The notes beneath the pieces are model-generated. The model did no database searches, had not been told where the DNA came from, and saw nothing but the letters and a program-made list of their open reading frames with translations. A stretch of DNA of 42,099 nucleotides from Caldifarciminota bacterium (GTDB taxonomy: Bacteria; Hydrothermota; Tepidihabitantia; SM23-42), in assembly GCA_014859085.1 (NCBI GenBank), contig JACUUY010000007.1, forward strand, positions 1-42,099, given 5' to 3'. Positions within the stretch are counted from its first letter, which is position 1; every line of letters begins with the position of its first letter. The position numbers were made by a program, and so were the translations under genes. Of this stretch, positions 1-7,420 are shown piece after piece.

Positions 1-1
1 G

Positions 2-2221
2 TCCAACTACTTCGTCCTGCTCAACCAACGGTTTGTCAGCGCGGCCAGATATGAGGAGAATCTTTCTGCGATCGAGCAGGGCCTGGCGTGTCTGGGGATC
101 CCGGAAGAGACGATAAGAGTGTTCCAGAAGCGCAGCAACATGATCATCGAACTGGGCCGCAAATTGACCGAATACGAAGGTTTTGAACTGCCGTTATTCA
201 TCGGGCACAAGAAACACGGCATGCCGGTCCCGCAGGCGCTCCTTGAGAAATGTCCAGCAGAAGTGATCGCGCTGATCGAGCAGGCGACGGCCCGAAAGCA
301 TATAAACGCCTACAGCAAGGAGTTGCGCCAGGTTTCATTCGCGGTCGACGTATTTCTTGCCGTGCACAAGAATGTCATTGGCGCCCGGGTCGAGACGTTA
401 TTGCCGGATCTGCTCTCGGACGTAGAGCGGCTCGGGTTCACCAGCATCCGCGACGCGGTCGGGAAGATCCCCAGGATCTATCTTGACTACCTGTCCCCGG
501 CTTCGCTGGCTAAGGTGCTCAGGAAGATCGCCACGATGCTGCGTGCTGTGAGAGGCAAGCTGACCGAGGAACTAACCAGCATCAATCTCTATTCGACCAG
601 GATCAAGGAACAGCTCGAGGGGCTCTATCTCGAGACGAGTCAGGGGCTGCGTGAAATCATCGAGCAGGACGTCACGCAGGGCGCCGAGACAAGCGCCATC
701 ACGGAGAAAGTATCCAATCTGTTCTCGAGATTGGACCGCATGTTCGTGGGTAACATATACCATCTCAAGGATTATCAGCGAAGGAAGGACGAAATACTCG
801 GCAGCCTGAAAGAAGAGGAGGATCTCAGGCATCGCGCGGAAAACCAGCCGCCGGACACGGCAAAACCGATAAGCGAAATTTTCGATGAATACATGTACAT
901 GTACAAGTTCGGCCCGCTGACCAGAGAAGAAAGAAGGATCCTGGTCAGATCCCTGACCTCGGAGCTGGAAGAGATGTACCGCAAGAAGAGCCGGTCCATC
1001 GAGATGCTGAAGAAATTCGAGAAACGCGGCCTGATGTCGTTCGACCTTGATTTTGATGGACTCGTTGATACCTACAATTCGTTCATCAAGCGAACGATCG
1101 TGCCCGGCTACATCGGCCAGTGTTTTTTCAATCTGGTCACCTGCTTGCCGCCGCTGGAAAACGAGGCGCCGAGGTCGAAGGTCGATATCGCCAACCTGAA
1201 GACCGTTTTCCTGACCGGGAACAACATCTTGGAGTTGAAACCGAAGAAGGCTCCATACCCGCCCGAGATCGCCGGCTATGGTGACCGCTACCGCAAGTGT
1301 GTCACGATACTGGTCTACGATATCAGAGGCTCATCCTACATGGGCATCAAGTTGAACGATGCGGTCAAGGAGCACCGGATCAAGTGCAAGTTCGCGAAGG
1401 AGATGGCGCAGGTCGTGAAGAAGTATGATGGATTTCTGCTCAAAGACACCGGCGACGGCGGGCTCGTTTGGTTCTCCGAAAACTCGGGGTCGCTGTACAA
1501 CTACTTGTATACCGAGTCGGTCACGGGGAAGGGAACGAAGCTGCGGTATTCGATATGCTCGGGCGGCGAGTGCGACATCATACCCGCGGTCGACGCGGCC
1601 AAGCGCGCGGTGTTGTGCGCGCGGGACATCGTGCAGCGGGCCGAGGAATTCATCCGGGCGAATTTCGTGCATTATCGCGAGTGGTTTGCCGATGTTGCCG
1701 AGCGCACGCTTGAGCTGGACGGCATAACGTATTCGCTGCTGCCGCCTGAGTTCAAGAGCCTCTTCCGCATCGGTGTGGGCATTGCCTCGGGCGTGCCGGA
1801 CCGGGATGTTATCTTCGCGCCCAACTCCTACGGCGATCCGGACTTGGTGGGCCCGGTGCTGGCCGACGCGAATCTCTACTCGCGGGAGAGGCAGCCCGGC
1901 CGGTCGGTCATCATCTGCGACCTGCCGACCCTGGCGAACCTCGTTCTCAATGCCGAGGGTTTCGATTATCCGCTCGATGAAAAAAACTTTGACAAGTATT
2001 GTGAGATGCTCGCCCAGATGCGCGGCAAGACGCACGGTTACAACTTCGCCGACCAGAAGATATCGGTCATGCCCAAAGGCATGCATCTGCTTGGTGAACT
2101 GAACAAGAACCGGGCCGTGGTGGATGCCCTTATCGACGACATTGTCATTGACGAGCACCTGAATATCTACGACCGCGATAATAAGCGGATCAAGATGCTG
2201 TACGAAGTCCTGACCCTTTAA
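2..2221 (+). CDS. Class III nucleotidyl cyclase-like protein, 5' partial
   Basis: The track starts this at a GTG (119), but the frame is open back to base 2 with no stop, so the gene runs in from outside the window and at least 739 residues are present. Numbering from base 2, residues 1-400 are mostly charged helical sequence I cannot assign. Residues about 430-700 resemble a class III adenylyl/guanylyl cyclase: the first metal Asp in VYDIRGSS (D440), the second in TGDGGLVWF (D485), and an N-x3-R pair in NLYSR (N624, R628) that fits the transition-state Asn/Arg. All key catalytic positions therefore appear present, with a long insertion between the GDG and NLYSR motifs. Whether the product is cAMP or cGMP cannot be read. 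Its stop overlaps the next start (TAATG), so it is translationally coupled to the GGDEF gene. No membrane segment is visible in the part seen. Confidence 0.72.
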   Translation, partial: SNYFVLLNQRFVSAARYEENLSAIEQGLACLGIPEETIRVFQKRSNMIIELGRKLTEYEGFELPLFIGHKKHGMPVPQALLEKCPAEVIALIEQATARKHINAYSKELRQVSFAVDVFLAVHKNVIGARVETLLPDLLSDVERLGFTSIRDAVGKIPRIYLDYLSPASLAKVLRKIATMLRAVRGKLTEELTSINLYSTRIKEQLEGLYLETSQGLREIIEQDVTQGAETSAITEKVSNLFSRLDRMFVGNIYHLKDYQRRKDEILGSLKEEEDLRHRAENQPPDTAKPISEIFDEYMYMYKFGPLTREERRILVRSLTSELEEMYRKKSRSIEMLKKFEKRGLMSFDLDFDGLVDTYNSFIKRTIVPGYIGQCFFNLVTCLPPLENEAPRSKVDIANLKTVFLTGNNILELKPKKAPYPPEIAGYGDRYRKCVTILVYDIRGSSYMGIKLNDAVKEHRIKCKFAKEMAQVVKKYDGFLLKDTGDGGLVWFSENSGSLYNYLYTESVTGKGTKLRYSICSGGECDIIPAVDAAKRAVLCARDIVQRAEEFIRANFVHYREWFADVAERTLELDGITYSLLPPEFKSLFRIGVGIASGVPDRDVIFAPNSYGDPDLVGPVLADANLYSRERQPGRSVIICDLPTLANLVLNAEGFDYPLDEKNFDKYCEMLAQMRGKTHGYNFADQKISVMPKGMHLLGELNKNRAVVDALIDDIVIDEHLNIYDRDNKRIKMLYEVLTL

Positions 2222-3612
2222 TGCTGGCAATAGTATTCGATCCTGACCACCTCAGATTGACGACGATCTCAAGGAACCTCCGTGAACTTGGAATGGACAA
2301 CTTGAGCGCGGTCAGGGTCAGCGACCTGCGCCGGACCGTCCGGGGGAAAGAATTCGATATTCTCTTCCTGGATGTTGCGGCATCGGCACTACTGGAGCAG
2401 TTCGGTAAGCAGCATCAGGATGTGCCGGTCATCCTGATGGCCGAGCGGAACGCGGTCATCAACTACGAAAAAGCGATCTACGCGGGCGTCACCGGGCTTT
2501 TGCTTCGTCCGTACCGCAGTGATATTCTCAAGAAGATCGTAGATAAGGCAATTCGACAGAGGAAGGAGATCATCAACGGCCGAGCGACCGTCCTGTCGCT
2601 GAAGCAGAAGGTGCAGTTGCTGCAGACCCTTAACGAAGTGGTGCAGGCGATAAACTCCTCTCTTTTGCCAAAGGAGATCTTCAACACGATCCTGACCAAG
2701 GCCGCGGATTTGATCAAGGCCGAGGGGTGGTCGGTCTTGCTGCTTACTGAGAGCGGCGACGAACTGGTCTTCGAGGCGGCATCGGGCAAGGTGGGCAAGA
2801 AGATCCTGGGCATGAGGTTGAAGGTCGGGCAGGGCGTTGCGGGATGGGTGGCGCGCTACGGCAAGTCATTGATCATCCCCGACGTGTCGAAGGATCCAAG
2901 GTTCTATTCGGGCGTGGACCAGAAGACGAAATTCACAACAAAGTCAGTCCTCTGCGTGCCGATGAAGAGCCGTGACCGCATCATCGGCGTGGTCGAAGTC
3001 GTCAACAAGATCGGCGGCGAAACCTTTACGCAGGACGAGTTCGAGATCTTTGAGAATGTCGTGGCGCACCTGACGATCGCGCTGGAAAAAGCCCAGATGT
3101 ACCGGAGGATGGAAGAGGCGAGCCAGCTGGATGATCTCACACAACTTTATAATATACGCCACTGCAATCAATTCCTCGACAATTTTCTGATCGAGCGCCG
3201 AGACACGAAGGGCGTGATTTCCCTGATCTTCCTCGACATTGATTTCTTCAAGCTGGTCAACGACAATTTCGGCCACCTGGTCGGCAGCGAAACGCTGAAA
3301 TTAGTCGGCGAGCGAATGTCCCGCGTGGTCCGCAGGAACGATCTGATCGTGCGTTACGGCGGTGACGAGTATATCGTGCTGCTGCCGAATACGGACAAGA
3401 AAACGGCGGTGACGATCGCCGAACGGATAAGAATAGCGATAAGCCGGACGCCTTTCTATGCGTTCGGCAACAAGAAATTCAGCATCACCGCGACCTCGGG
3501 CGTGGCGACGTATCCCGATGATGCGAAGAACCGGGACAACCTGATCGGCAAGGCGGACAAGGCGATGTATGAAGGTAAGATGTCCGGCCGCAACAAAGTA
3601 GTACTGGCCTGA
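2221..3612 (+). CDS. REC-GAF-GGDEF diguanylate cyclase
   Basis: A 463-residue signalling protein predicted to make c-di-GMP. Residues 1-115 form a receiver-like domain with acidic D7/D9 and a phosphoacceptor candidate D51 in FLDVAA; the usual conserved Lys is Arg in LLLRPYR (R96), so its phosphorylation chemistry may be altered. Residues about 138-290 look like a GAF sensor domain. The C-terminus is a GGDEF domain with GGDEY at 380-384, and an RxxD inhibitory I-site (RRND, 371-374) exactly five residues upstream, so product inhibition is expected. It is soluble, with no membrane segment. The ATG overlaps the preceding cyclase stop (TAATG), which implies one transcript carrying two nucleotide-cyclising enzymes. 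The domain calls are secure; the ligand of the GAF domain is unknown. Confidence 0.9.
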   Translation: MLAIVFDPDHLRLTTISRNLRELGMDNLSAVRVSDLRRTVRGKEFDILFLDVAASALLEQFGKQHQDVPVILMAERNAVINYEKAIYAGVTGLLLRPYRSDILKKIVDKAIRQRKEIINGRATVLSLKQKVQLLQTLNEVVQAINSSLLPKEIFNTILTKAADLIKAEGWSVLLLTESGDELVFEAASGKVGKKILGMRLKVGQGVAGWVARYGKSLIIPDVSKDPRFYSGVDQKTKFTTKSVLCVPMKSRDRIIGVVEVVNKIGGETFTQDEFEIFENVVAHLTIALEKAQMYRRMEEASQLDDLTQLYNIRHCNQFLDNFLIERRDTKGVISLIFLDIDFFKLVNDNFGHLVGSETLKLVGERMSRVVRRNDLIVRYGGDEYIVLLPNTDKKTAVTIAERIRIAISRTPFYAFGNKKFSITATSGVATYPDDAKNRDNLIGKADKAMYEGKMSGRNKVVLA

Positions 3613-3662
3613 CCCACTAACGCCGATTCCAATACAAAATCCCGGCAAGCATGATCCTTGAA

Positions 3663-3807
3663 ACTCGATACTGGATACAATATGAAGCATAGCGTAGGAG
3701 AGCGCACGGCGCAGCATCGCGGCACGCGCTGATTGAACCCGTGCACCGATATGATGAGCTTGAAGCCGTAGGGAGGGCGTGGATGTAGAATGTAGAGATT
3801 TGACCCC
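3663..3807. repeat. Dispersed intergenic repeat, copy A
   Basis: This 145-bp block in the spacer after the GGDEF gene matches copy B (6784-6942) in the same order. Shared blocks are a GATACTGGATA..TATGAAGCA..AGCG start, CACGGCGCAGCATCG in the middle, TATGATGAGCTT, and a GATGTAGAATGTAGAG-ATTTGACCCC end. A shorter inverted match lies at 7285-7360. The small ORFs the track finds here on the minus strand are shadows of the repeat and encode similar nonsense peptides at both copies. Confidence 0.75.
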
Positions 3808-3863
3808 ATGGCAGAAGAAACAAGGATGGCTTAGGAAGATTATTTCTGAGGAAAACCGCCCTA

Positions 3864-3891
3864 TTGAAAGGTCTCGCTGTCTCTGTATAAT
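3864..3891 (+). promoter_or_regulatory. Sigma70-type promoter of the CBS/antiporter operon
   Basis: TTGAAA (3864-3869), 16-bp spacer, TATAAT (3886-3891). Only six bases separate the -10 box from the ATG at 3898, so transcription should begin at or within a base or two of the start codon. No Shine-Dalgarno sequence could fit, so a leaderless mRNA is predicted. Confidence 0.75.
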
Positions 3892-3897
3892 ATTCGT

Positions 3898-4389
3898 ATG
3901 AACATCGAAGAGCTGCCCGTATCCGCGATAATGAGAAAAGACACGCACACGGTGACGCCTTCGACCACGTTGTGGCAGGTGATCGAGCTCATGCGCCAGA
4001 CCAATCATCACATTCTCCCGGTGGTCGATGACGACCAGACCCTGCTGGGGATCGTGAACTATCGCGGGATCCTCAATATCTTCCGCCCCTTCTCAAAGTC
4101 GGTCAGCGAGATAGTCGAAAGAATGCCTTTTGTCGAGAAGATCGACGACGAAGATCTGAACCTGCAGCTGTCGCCCGAGATGGGCACGTTGATCCTGGTG
4201 GCTGATATCATCAATACGAACTACATTACGATCGAGGCGAACAAGACTGTGCGTGAGGTGCGGCGCCTCATGCGGCTTCACGGCGTCGAAACCATTCCCG
4301 TCGTGTCAGGCAAGAAGCTGGCGGGCATTCTGTCATTGCTGGACATCTTGGTTTATATCTTCAAAGAATACGATATTCTTCAGAAGTGA
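3898..4389 (+). CDS. CBS-pair domain protein
   Basis: A 163-residue soluble protein made almost entirely of two CBS motifs, about residues 5-65 (start VSAIMRKDTHTVTP, then ILPVVDDD and LLGIVNYRG) and about 100-160 (TNYITIEANKTVREV, then TIPVVSGKKLAGILS). Paired CBS motifs bind adenosyl ligands such as AMP, ATP or c-di-AMP and commonly gate transporters. The linker (about 65-100) is acidic. The last bases overlap the GTG of the first antiporter (GTGA), so it is the first gene of an operon with two cation/proton antiporters. I infer that it is their regulatory subunit, sensing nucleotide or energy state. The ligand cannot be deduced. The start is fixed by the -10 box just upstream. Confidence 0.85.
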   Translation: MNIEELPVSAIMRKDTHTVTPSTTLWQVIELMRQTNHHILPVVDDDQTLLGIVNYRGILNIFRPFSKSVSEIVERMPFVEKIDDEDLNLQLSPEMGTLILVADIINTNYITIEANKTVREVRRLMRLHGVETIPVVSGKKLAGILSLLDILVYIFKEYDILQK

Positions 4390-5561
4390 ACGACCTGCTT
4401 AGCGCCGGCCTGATCCTGCTGTTGGGTTTTATCGGCGCGCGCGCGCTGAGAATCATACACCTGCCCAGTGTAACCGCGTTTCTGCTCGTCGGCATTGTCA
4501 TCGGCCCTCAGGTCCTGGGCGTCGTTACGCCGCAGATCTTCGGTGCTTCGGAGTTCATATCCAATCTCGTGCTGGGATTGATCGCCTTTGGCCTAGGCGA
4601 GAGCTTCCGCTTCGACAAGGTCCGCCAGGGCATGAAGCAGGTTATGTGGATATCGATCATTGCCGCGCTGGGTGCCTGGCTCCTCGTCTCCGCGGCATTG
4701 CTCGTGTATTTTGCCATTGCCAGACTTCCCCTCTATCCGGCAATCGTCCTGGGCGCGGCGGCCGCGGCCACGGCGCCGGCGGCGACGGTCTTGGTGATCC
4801 GCGAATACCGCGCCGGCGGTCCGGTGACCGATCTCCTCCTGAAGGTGGTGGCGATCGATGACGCATGGTGTTTGATCATCTCCGCGGTGGTGATCGCCGT
4901 GGGCAATGCCATGCGCGCCGATGTCTTTGAATGGTCTATAGTCTTCACCGGCCTGGGCGAGATATTCGGAGCGCTCCTGATTGGTGCGGTCCTGGGCTAC
5001 GTTGCTTCGCGGCTGAGCAGATTCGTGCGCACGAACGAAGAGCTGCTGATCTACATGCTGGGTGCGCTTCTGTTCAATGTCGGGCTTTCGATCGCGCTTG
5101 AGATCTCCGTGCTGCTGTCGGCCATGGCCATGGGGTTTGTCATGGCCAACACGGCCCGCGAAAACGACCGGTGCTTCGAGGTTCTGCGTTCCGTCGATAC
5201 GCCGCTGTACATCGCGTTCTTCATCGTTTCCGGCGCCCACCTTGATTTCAAGCTGCTCTACACGCTGGGGATTGCGGGGATCCTGTACGTGCTATTCCGT
5301 ACGGCCGGCAAGGTATGGGGCGCCAGGCTGGGTGCGAAAGTAAGTGGCGCGCCCAGGAGTGCCGCGGACTGGCTGGGCTTGAGTCTTACGCCGCAGGCCG
5401 GCGTGGCCCTGGGTGTCGGGCTTATGGCCAAGGCAAGTTTTCCCGAATACGGAGATTACATATTCACGATCATTGCCGCGACATCGGTGATCTTTGAACT
5501 GGCCGGCCCGCTGCTCACGAAATACAGTCTCGTCAAGGCCGGGGAGATCGCGCGCAACTGA
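4386..5561 (+). CDS. Cation/proton antiporter (CPA family), tandem copy 1
   Basis: A 391-residue integral membrane protein with roughly 11-13 hydrophobic segments, in the Na+/H+ exchanger superfamily. Diagnostic stretches are the first helix pair ending LLVGIVIGPQVLG, the small-residue segment GAAAAATAPAATVLVIREYR, and the paired-acid site VVAIDDAWCLI, whose two adjacent Asp residues suggest an electrogenic CPA2-like exchanger. LTPQAGVALGVGL near the C-terminus is also typical. There is no cytoplasmic TrkA-N/TrkA-C domain, so regulation probably comes from the upstream CBS protein. It starts at GTG 4386, overlapping the CBS stop (GTGA), and ends overlapping the CTG start of the second copy. 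Na+ versus K+ specificity cannot be told. Confidence 0.88.
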   Translation: MNDLLSAGLILLLGFIGARALRIIHLPSVTAFLLVGIVIGPQVLGVVTPQIFGASEFISNLVLGLIAFGLGESFRFDKVRQGMKQVMWISIIAALGAWLLVSAALLVYFAIARLPLYPAIVLGAAAAATAPAATVLVIREYRAGGPVTDLLLKVVAIDDAWCLIISAVVIAVGNAMRADVFEWSIVFTGLGEIFGALLIGAVLGYVASRLSRFVRTNEELLIYMLGALLFNVGLSIALEISVLLSAMAMGFVMANTARENDRCFEVLRSVDTPLYIAFFIVSGAHLDFKLLYTLGIAGILYVLFRTAGKVWGARLGAKVSGAPRSAADWLGLSLTPQAGVALGVGLMAKASFPEYGDYIFTIIAATSVIFELAGPLLTKYSLVKAGEIARN

Positions 5562-6724
5562 ATAGTATATTCGGTATCGCCCTCATCATTATTGCCGCGT
5601 ACGCGGGCGCCAAGCTCCTGCGCCGCGTTCATTTCCCCGCCGTGACCGCCTATCTGTTGGCCGGAATTCTCATCGGGCCGCGGTTGCTCAATTTCATACC
5701 GCCGAACCTGATGGCGGCGTCTGATTTCATCTCCAATCTGGTGCTGGGGATAATCGCTTTTTCACTCGGCGCCAATTTCAAGATCGAGCAACTGAGAACC
5801 GGGGGCAAACCGGTGCTGTGGATTTCGGTATTGGAGGCGGGGTGCGCCTGGTTGGTCGTCACGATTGTCATGGTCGTGTACCACCTGCTCAGCGACCTGC
5901 CGGTCCATCCGGCCTTTGTGCTGGGCGCGGCGGCCGCGGCCACGGCGCCGGCCGCGACCGTGATGGTGATCCGAGAATACCGGGCCAGCGGTCCGGTGAC
6001 GGAAATGCTCCTGCGCGTGGTGGCGATCGACGACGCGTGGTGTCTTATCTTCGCCGCTCTGGCGATCGCGGCGGCGAACGCGATGAGCATGGGTGTGTTC
6101 AACGTCCGCGTCCTCTTCGGCGCCTTTGCCGAGATCTTTGCCGCGCTGATCCTGGGGGGGGTCCTGGGTATCGTTCTGTACGCGGCGGCGCGTTTCATCC
6201 GGACGGTCGAGGAAGTGCTCGTCGTCACGGTCGGCAGCATTCTCCTGGCTGTGGGGCTGGCGATGCAATTGCATCTTTCGCCGTTGCTGACGAACATCGC
6301 TTTCGGGTTCATCGTGGCGAATGTCGTGAAGGACAGCGATGTTTTCTTCGTGAATCTGAGGAAGATCGACATGGTTTTGTTTCTCGGTTTCTTTGTGCTG
6401 GTGGGCGCGAACCTCGAGATCGGTCTCTTGCCCAAAGTCGGCGTGATGGGCGTGCTCTATATCGTGTTCAGGGTCATCGGCAAATTCGCGGGCGTCCGGC
6501 TTGGCGCATACATATCGAGGGCCGACGCTAAAGTGGGCAGATACCTGGGTTGGGGTCTGGTGCCGCAGGCCGGCGTTGCGCTGGGCGTGGCCCTTAGCGC
6601 CAAGACGCTGTATCCGACATACGGCGGGATAATATTCACGACGATAACCGCCACGACCGTAATATATGAACTAATCGGTCCGATCGCGGCCAAGTACGGA
6701 TTGAGGAAAGCAGGAGAGATCTGA
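5558..6724 (+). CDS. Cation/proton antiporter (CPA family), tandem copy 2, CTG start
   Basis: The track starts this at GTG 5642, which removes the first transmembrane helix. The frame is open further upstream, and the peptide from 5558 (MNSIFGIALIIIAAY, reading CTG as Met) aligns with the start of copy 1 (MNDLLSAGLILLLGF). CTG 5558 overlaps the previous TGA as CTGA, just as copy 1 begins in a GTGA overlap, so I choose CTG, giving 388 residues. It has the same hallmarks as copy 1: GAAAAATAPAATVMVIREYR, VVAIDDAWCLI and LVPQAGVALGVAL. By eye the two are about half identical over their length, so this looks like a tandem duplication. They may form a heteromeric pair, or differ in ion or pH range. 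No other start codon fits. Confidence 0.85.
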   Translation: MNSIFGIALIIIAAYAGAKLLRRVHFPAVTAYLLAGILIGPRLLNFIPPNLMAASDFISNLVLGIIAFSLGANFKIEQLRTGGKPVLWISVLEAGCAWLVVTIVMVVYHLLSDLPVHPAFVLGAAAAATAPAATVMVIREYRASGPVTEMLLRVVAIDDAWCLIFAALAIAAANAMSMGVFNVRVLFGAFAEIFAALILGGVLGIVLYAAARFIRTVEEVLVVTVGSILLAVGLAMQLHLSPLLTNIAFGFIVANVVKDSDVFFVNLRKIDMVLFLGFFVLVGANLEIGLLPKVGVMGVLYIVFRVIGKFAGVRLGAYISRADAKVGRYLGWGLVPQAGVALGVALSAKTLYPTYGGIIFTTITATTVIYELIGPIAAKYGLRKAGEI

Positions 6725-6730
6725 TCTCAG

Positions 6731-6753
6731 ATTCCAAATCCGAAATTCTGAAC
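6731..6753. repeat. Degenerate AAATCCGAAAT-type spacer sequence
   Basis: ATTCCAAATCCGAAATTCTG followed by AAC lies just after the second antiporter and resembles the longer tract at 7212-7257. The flanking ATCTCAGATT is itself present twice (around 6724 and 6756). It is non-coding, and its function is unknown. Confidence 0.5.
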
Positions 6754-6783
6754 AATCTCAGATTACTTATGCCAGATTGCAAA

Positions 6784-6942
6784 ACTAGGTACTGGATAGA
6801 TTATGAAGCAAAGCGCATAGAGCATAGGGCAAGAAACCACACGGCGCAGCATCGTTGCACTTGCTCGTTGAACCCATGAACCGGTATGATGAGCTTACAT
6901 TTGGAGTAAACGTGCTGATGTAGAATGTAGAGATTTGACCCC
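6784..6942. repeat. Dispersed intergenic repeat, copy B
   Basis: About 159 bp, direct orientation relative to copy A (3663-3807). It runs from ACTAGGTACTGGATAG through TATGAAGCAAAGCGCATAG, CACGGCGCAGCATCG, ATGATGAGCTT and ends GATGTAGAATGTAGAG-ATTTGACCCC. The blocks are well conserved, but the lengths between them differ by a few bases. It occupies most of the spacer between the antiporters and the tRNA. No gene is seen in 6725-7028. Confidence 0.75.
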
Positions 6943-7028
6943 GGCAACGCTGAATGATAGTAGCGGGAAACCGACGACAACAGGTATGTGATTGCGGAAA
7001 CCCTTAGGTTGATGCGTTGATAGGAAGA

Positions 7029-7103
7029 TCGGGGCGATCGGATTTGAACCGACGACCTCCAGCACCCCAAGCTGGCGCGCTAAGCCAACTGCGCCACGCC
7101 CCG
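7029..7103 (-). tRNA. tRNA-Pro (anticodon GGG)
   Basis: The minus strand folds as a full cloverleaf. The acceptor stem CGGGGCG/CGCCCCG has seven perfect pairs with the bacterial tRNA-Pro C1-G72 pair and discriminator A. The anticodon arm is CCAGC-TTGGGGT-GCTGG with GGG at positions 34-36, and the T arm is GTCGG-TTCAAAT-CCGAT. CCA is not encoded. It reads CCC/CCU proline codons. It stands alone in a repeat-rich spacer, and its own promoter ends 7 nt upstream of the mature 5' end. Confidence 0.95.
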
Positions 7104-7110
7104 ATAGGTC

Positions 7111-7138
7111 ATTATAGCGAAAGGCCGGGCCGTGTCAA
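7111..7138 (-). promoter_or_regulatory. Consensus promoter of tRNA-Pro
   Basis: On the minus strand: TTGACA (7138-7133), 16-bp spacer, TATAAT (7116-7111). The predicted start falls at or beside the mature tRNA 5' end (7103), so there is almost no 5' leader to process. Both hexamers match consensus perfectly. Confidence 0.8.
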
Positions 7139-7211
7139 GCAGGGGCGTCACCCGTTATACGGCATTGTTCCAGGGCATGGCCGCCCGTACCGTATGATAA
7201 GCACGAAGCAC

Positions 7212-7257
7212 TAAATCCGAAATCCGAAACAAATCCGAATATCTAAATTCTAAACAA
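7212..7257. repeat. AAATCCGAA short repeat tract
   Basis: An AT-rich tract with three successive AAATCCGAA-like units (TAAATCCGAAATCCGAAAC, then AAATCCGAAT), followed by ATCTAAATTCTAAAC. It lies in the spacer between tRNA-Pro and NikR. It is similar to 6731-6753. It is non-coding, and no hairpin is evident. Confidence 0.55.
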
Positions 7258-7284
7258 CAACTGGTTAAATCGCGAGGGCAGCGG

Positions 7285-7360
7285 TCCTGCACCGTGTGGG
7301 CTGTTGCGCTATGCTCCATGCTCTATGCGCTTTGCTTCATATTGCATCCAGTATCGAGTA
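7285..7360. repeat. Dispersed repeat, inverted partial copy C
   Basis: The reverse complement of the first half of copies A and B: GCTATGCTCCATGCTCTATG, CGCTTTGCTTCATATTG and CATCCAGTATCGAGT match, inverted, the GATACTGGATA..TATGAAGCA..AGCGCATAGAGCATAG part. It carries an extra internal CTATGCTC-type unit, which suggests local slippage. The rest of 7361-7420 holds nothing I recognise. Confidence 0.65.
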
Positions 7361-7420
7361 TCCCCGGCCTCGCACAGCGAAGCGGGGCGGGCCAGTATCA
7401 AGGATCATTCGAGTGTCTAT

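Noticed and set aside
1331-2230. 299-aa minus-strand ORF opposite the cyclase gene
   Set aside because: Antisense shadow in a G+C-rich gene; composition rich in Arg, His and Val with no domain, while the plus-strand frame has clear motifs.
3456-3823. Minus-strand ORFs in the spacer after the GGDEF gene
   Set aside because: They arise from repeat copy A; similar peptides at copy B reflect the DNA repeat, not a protein family.
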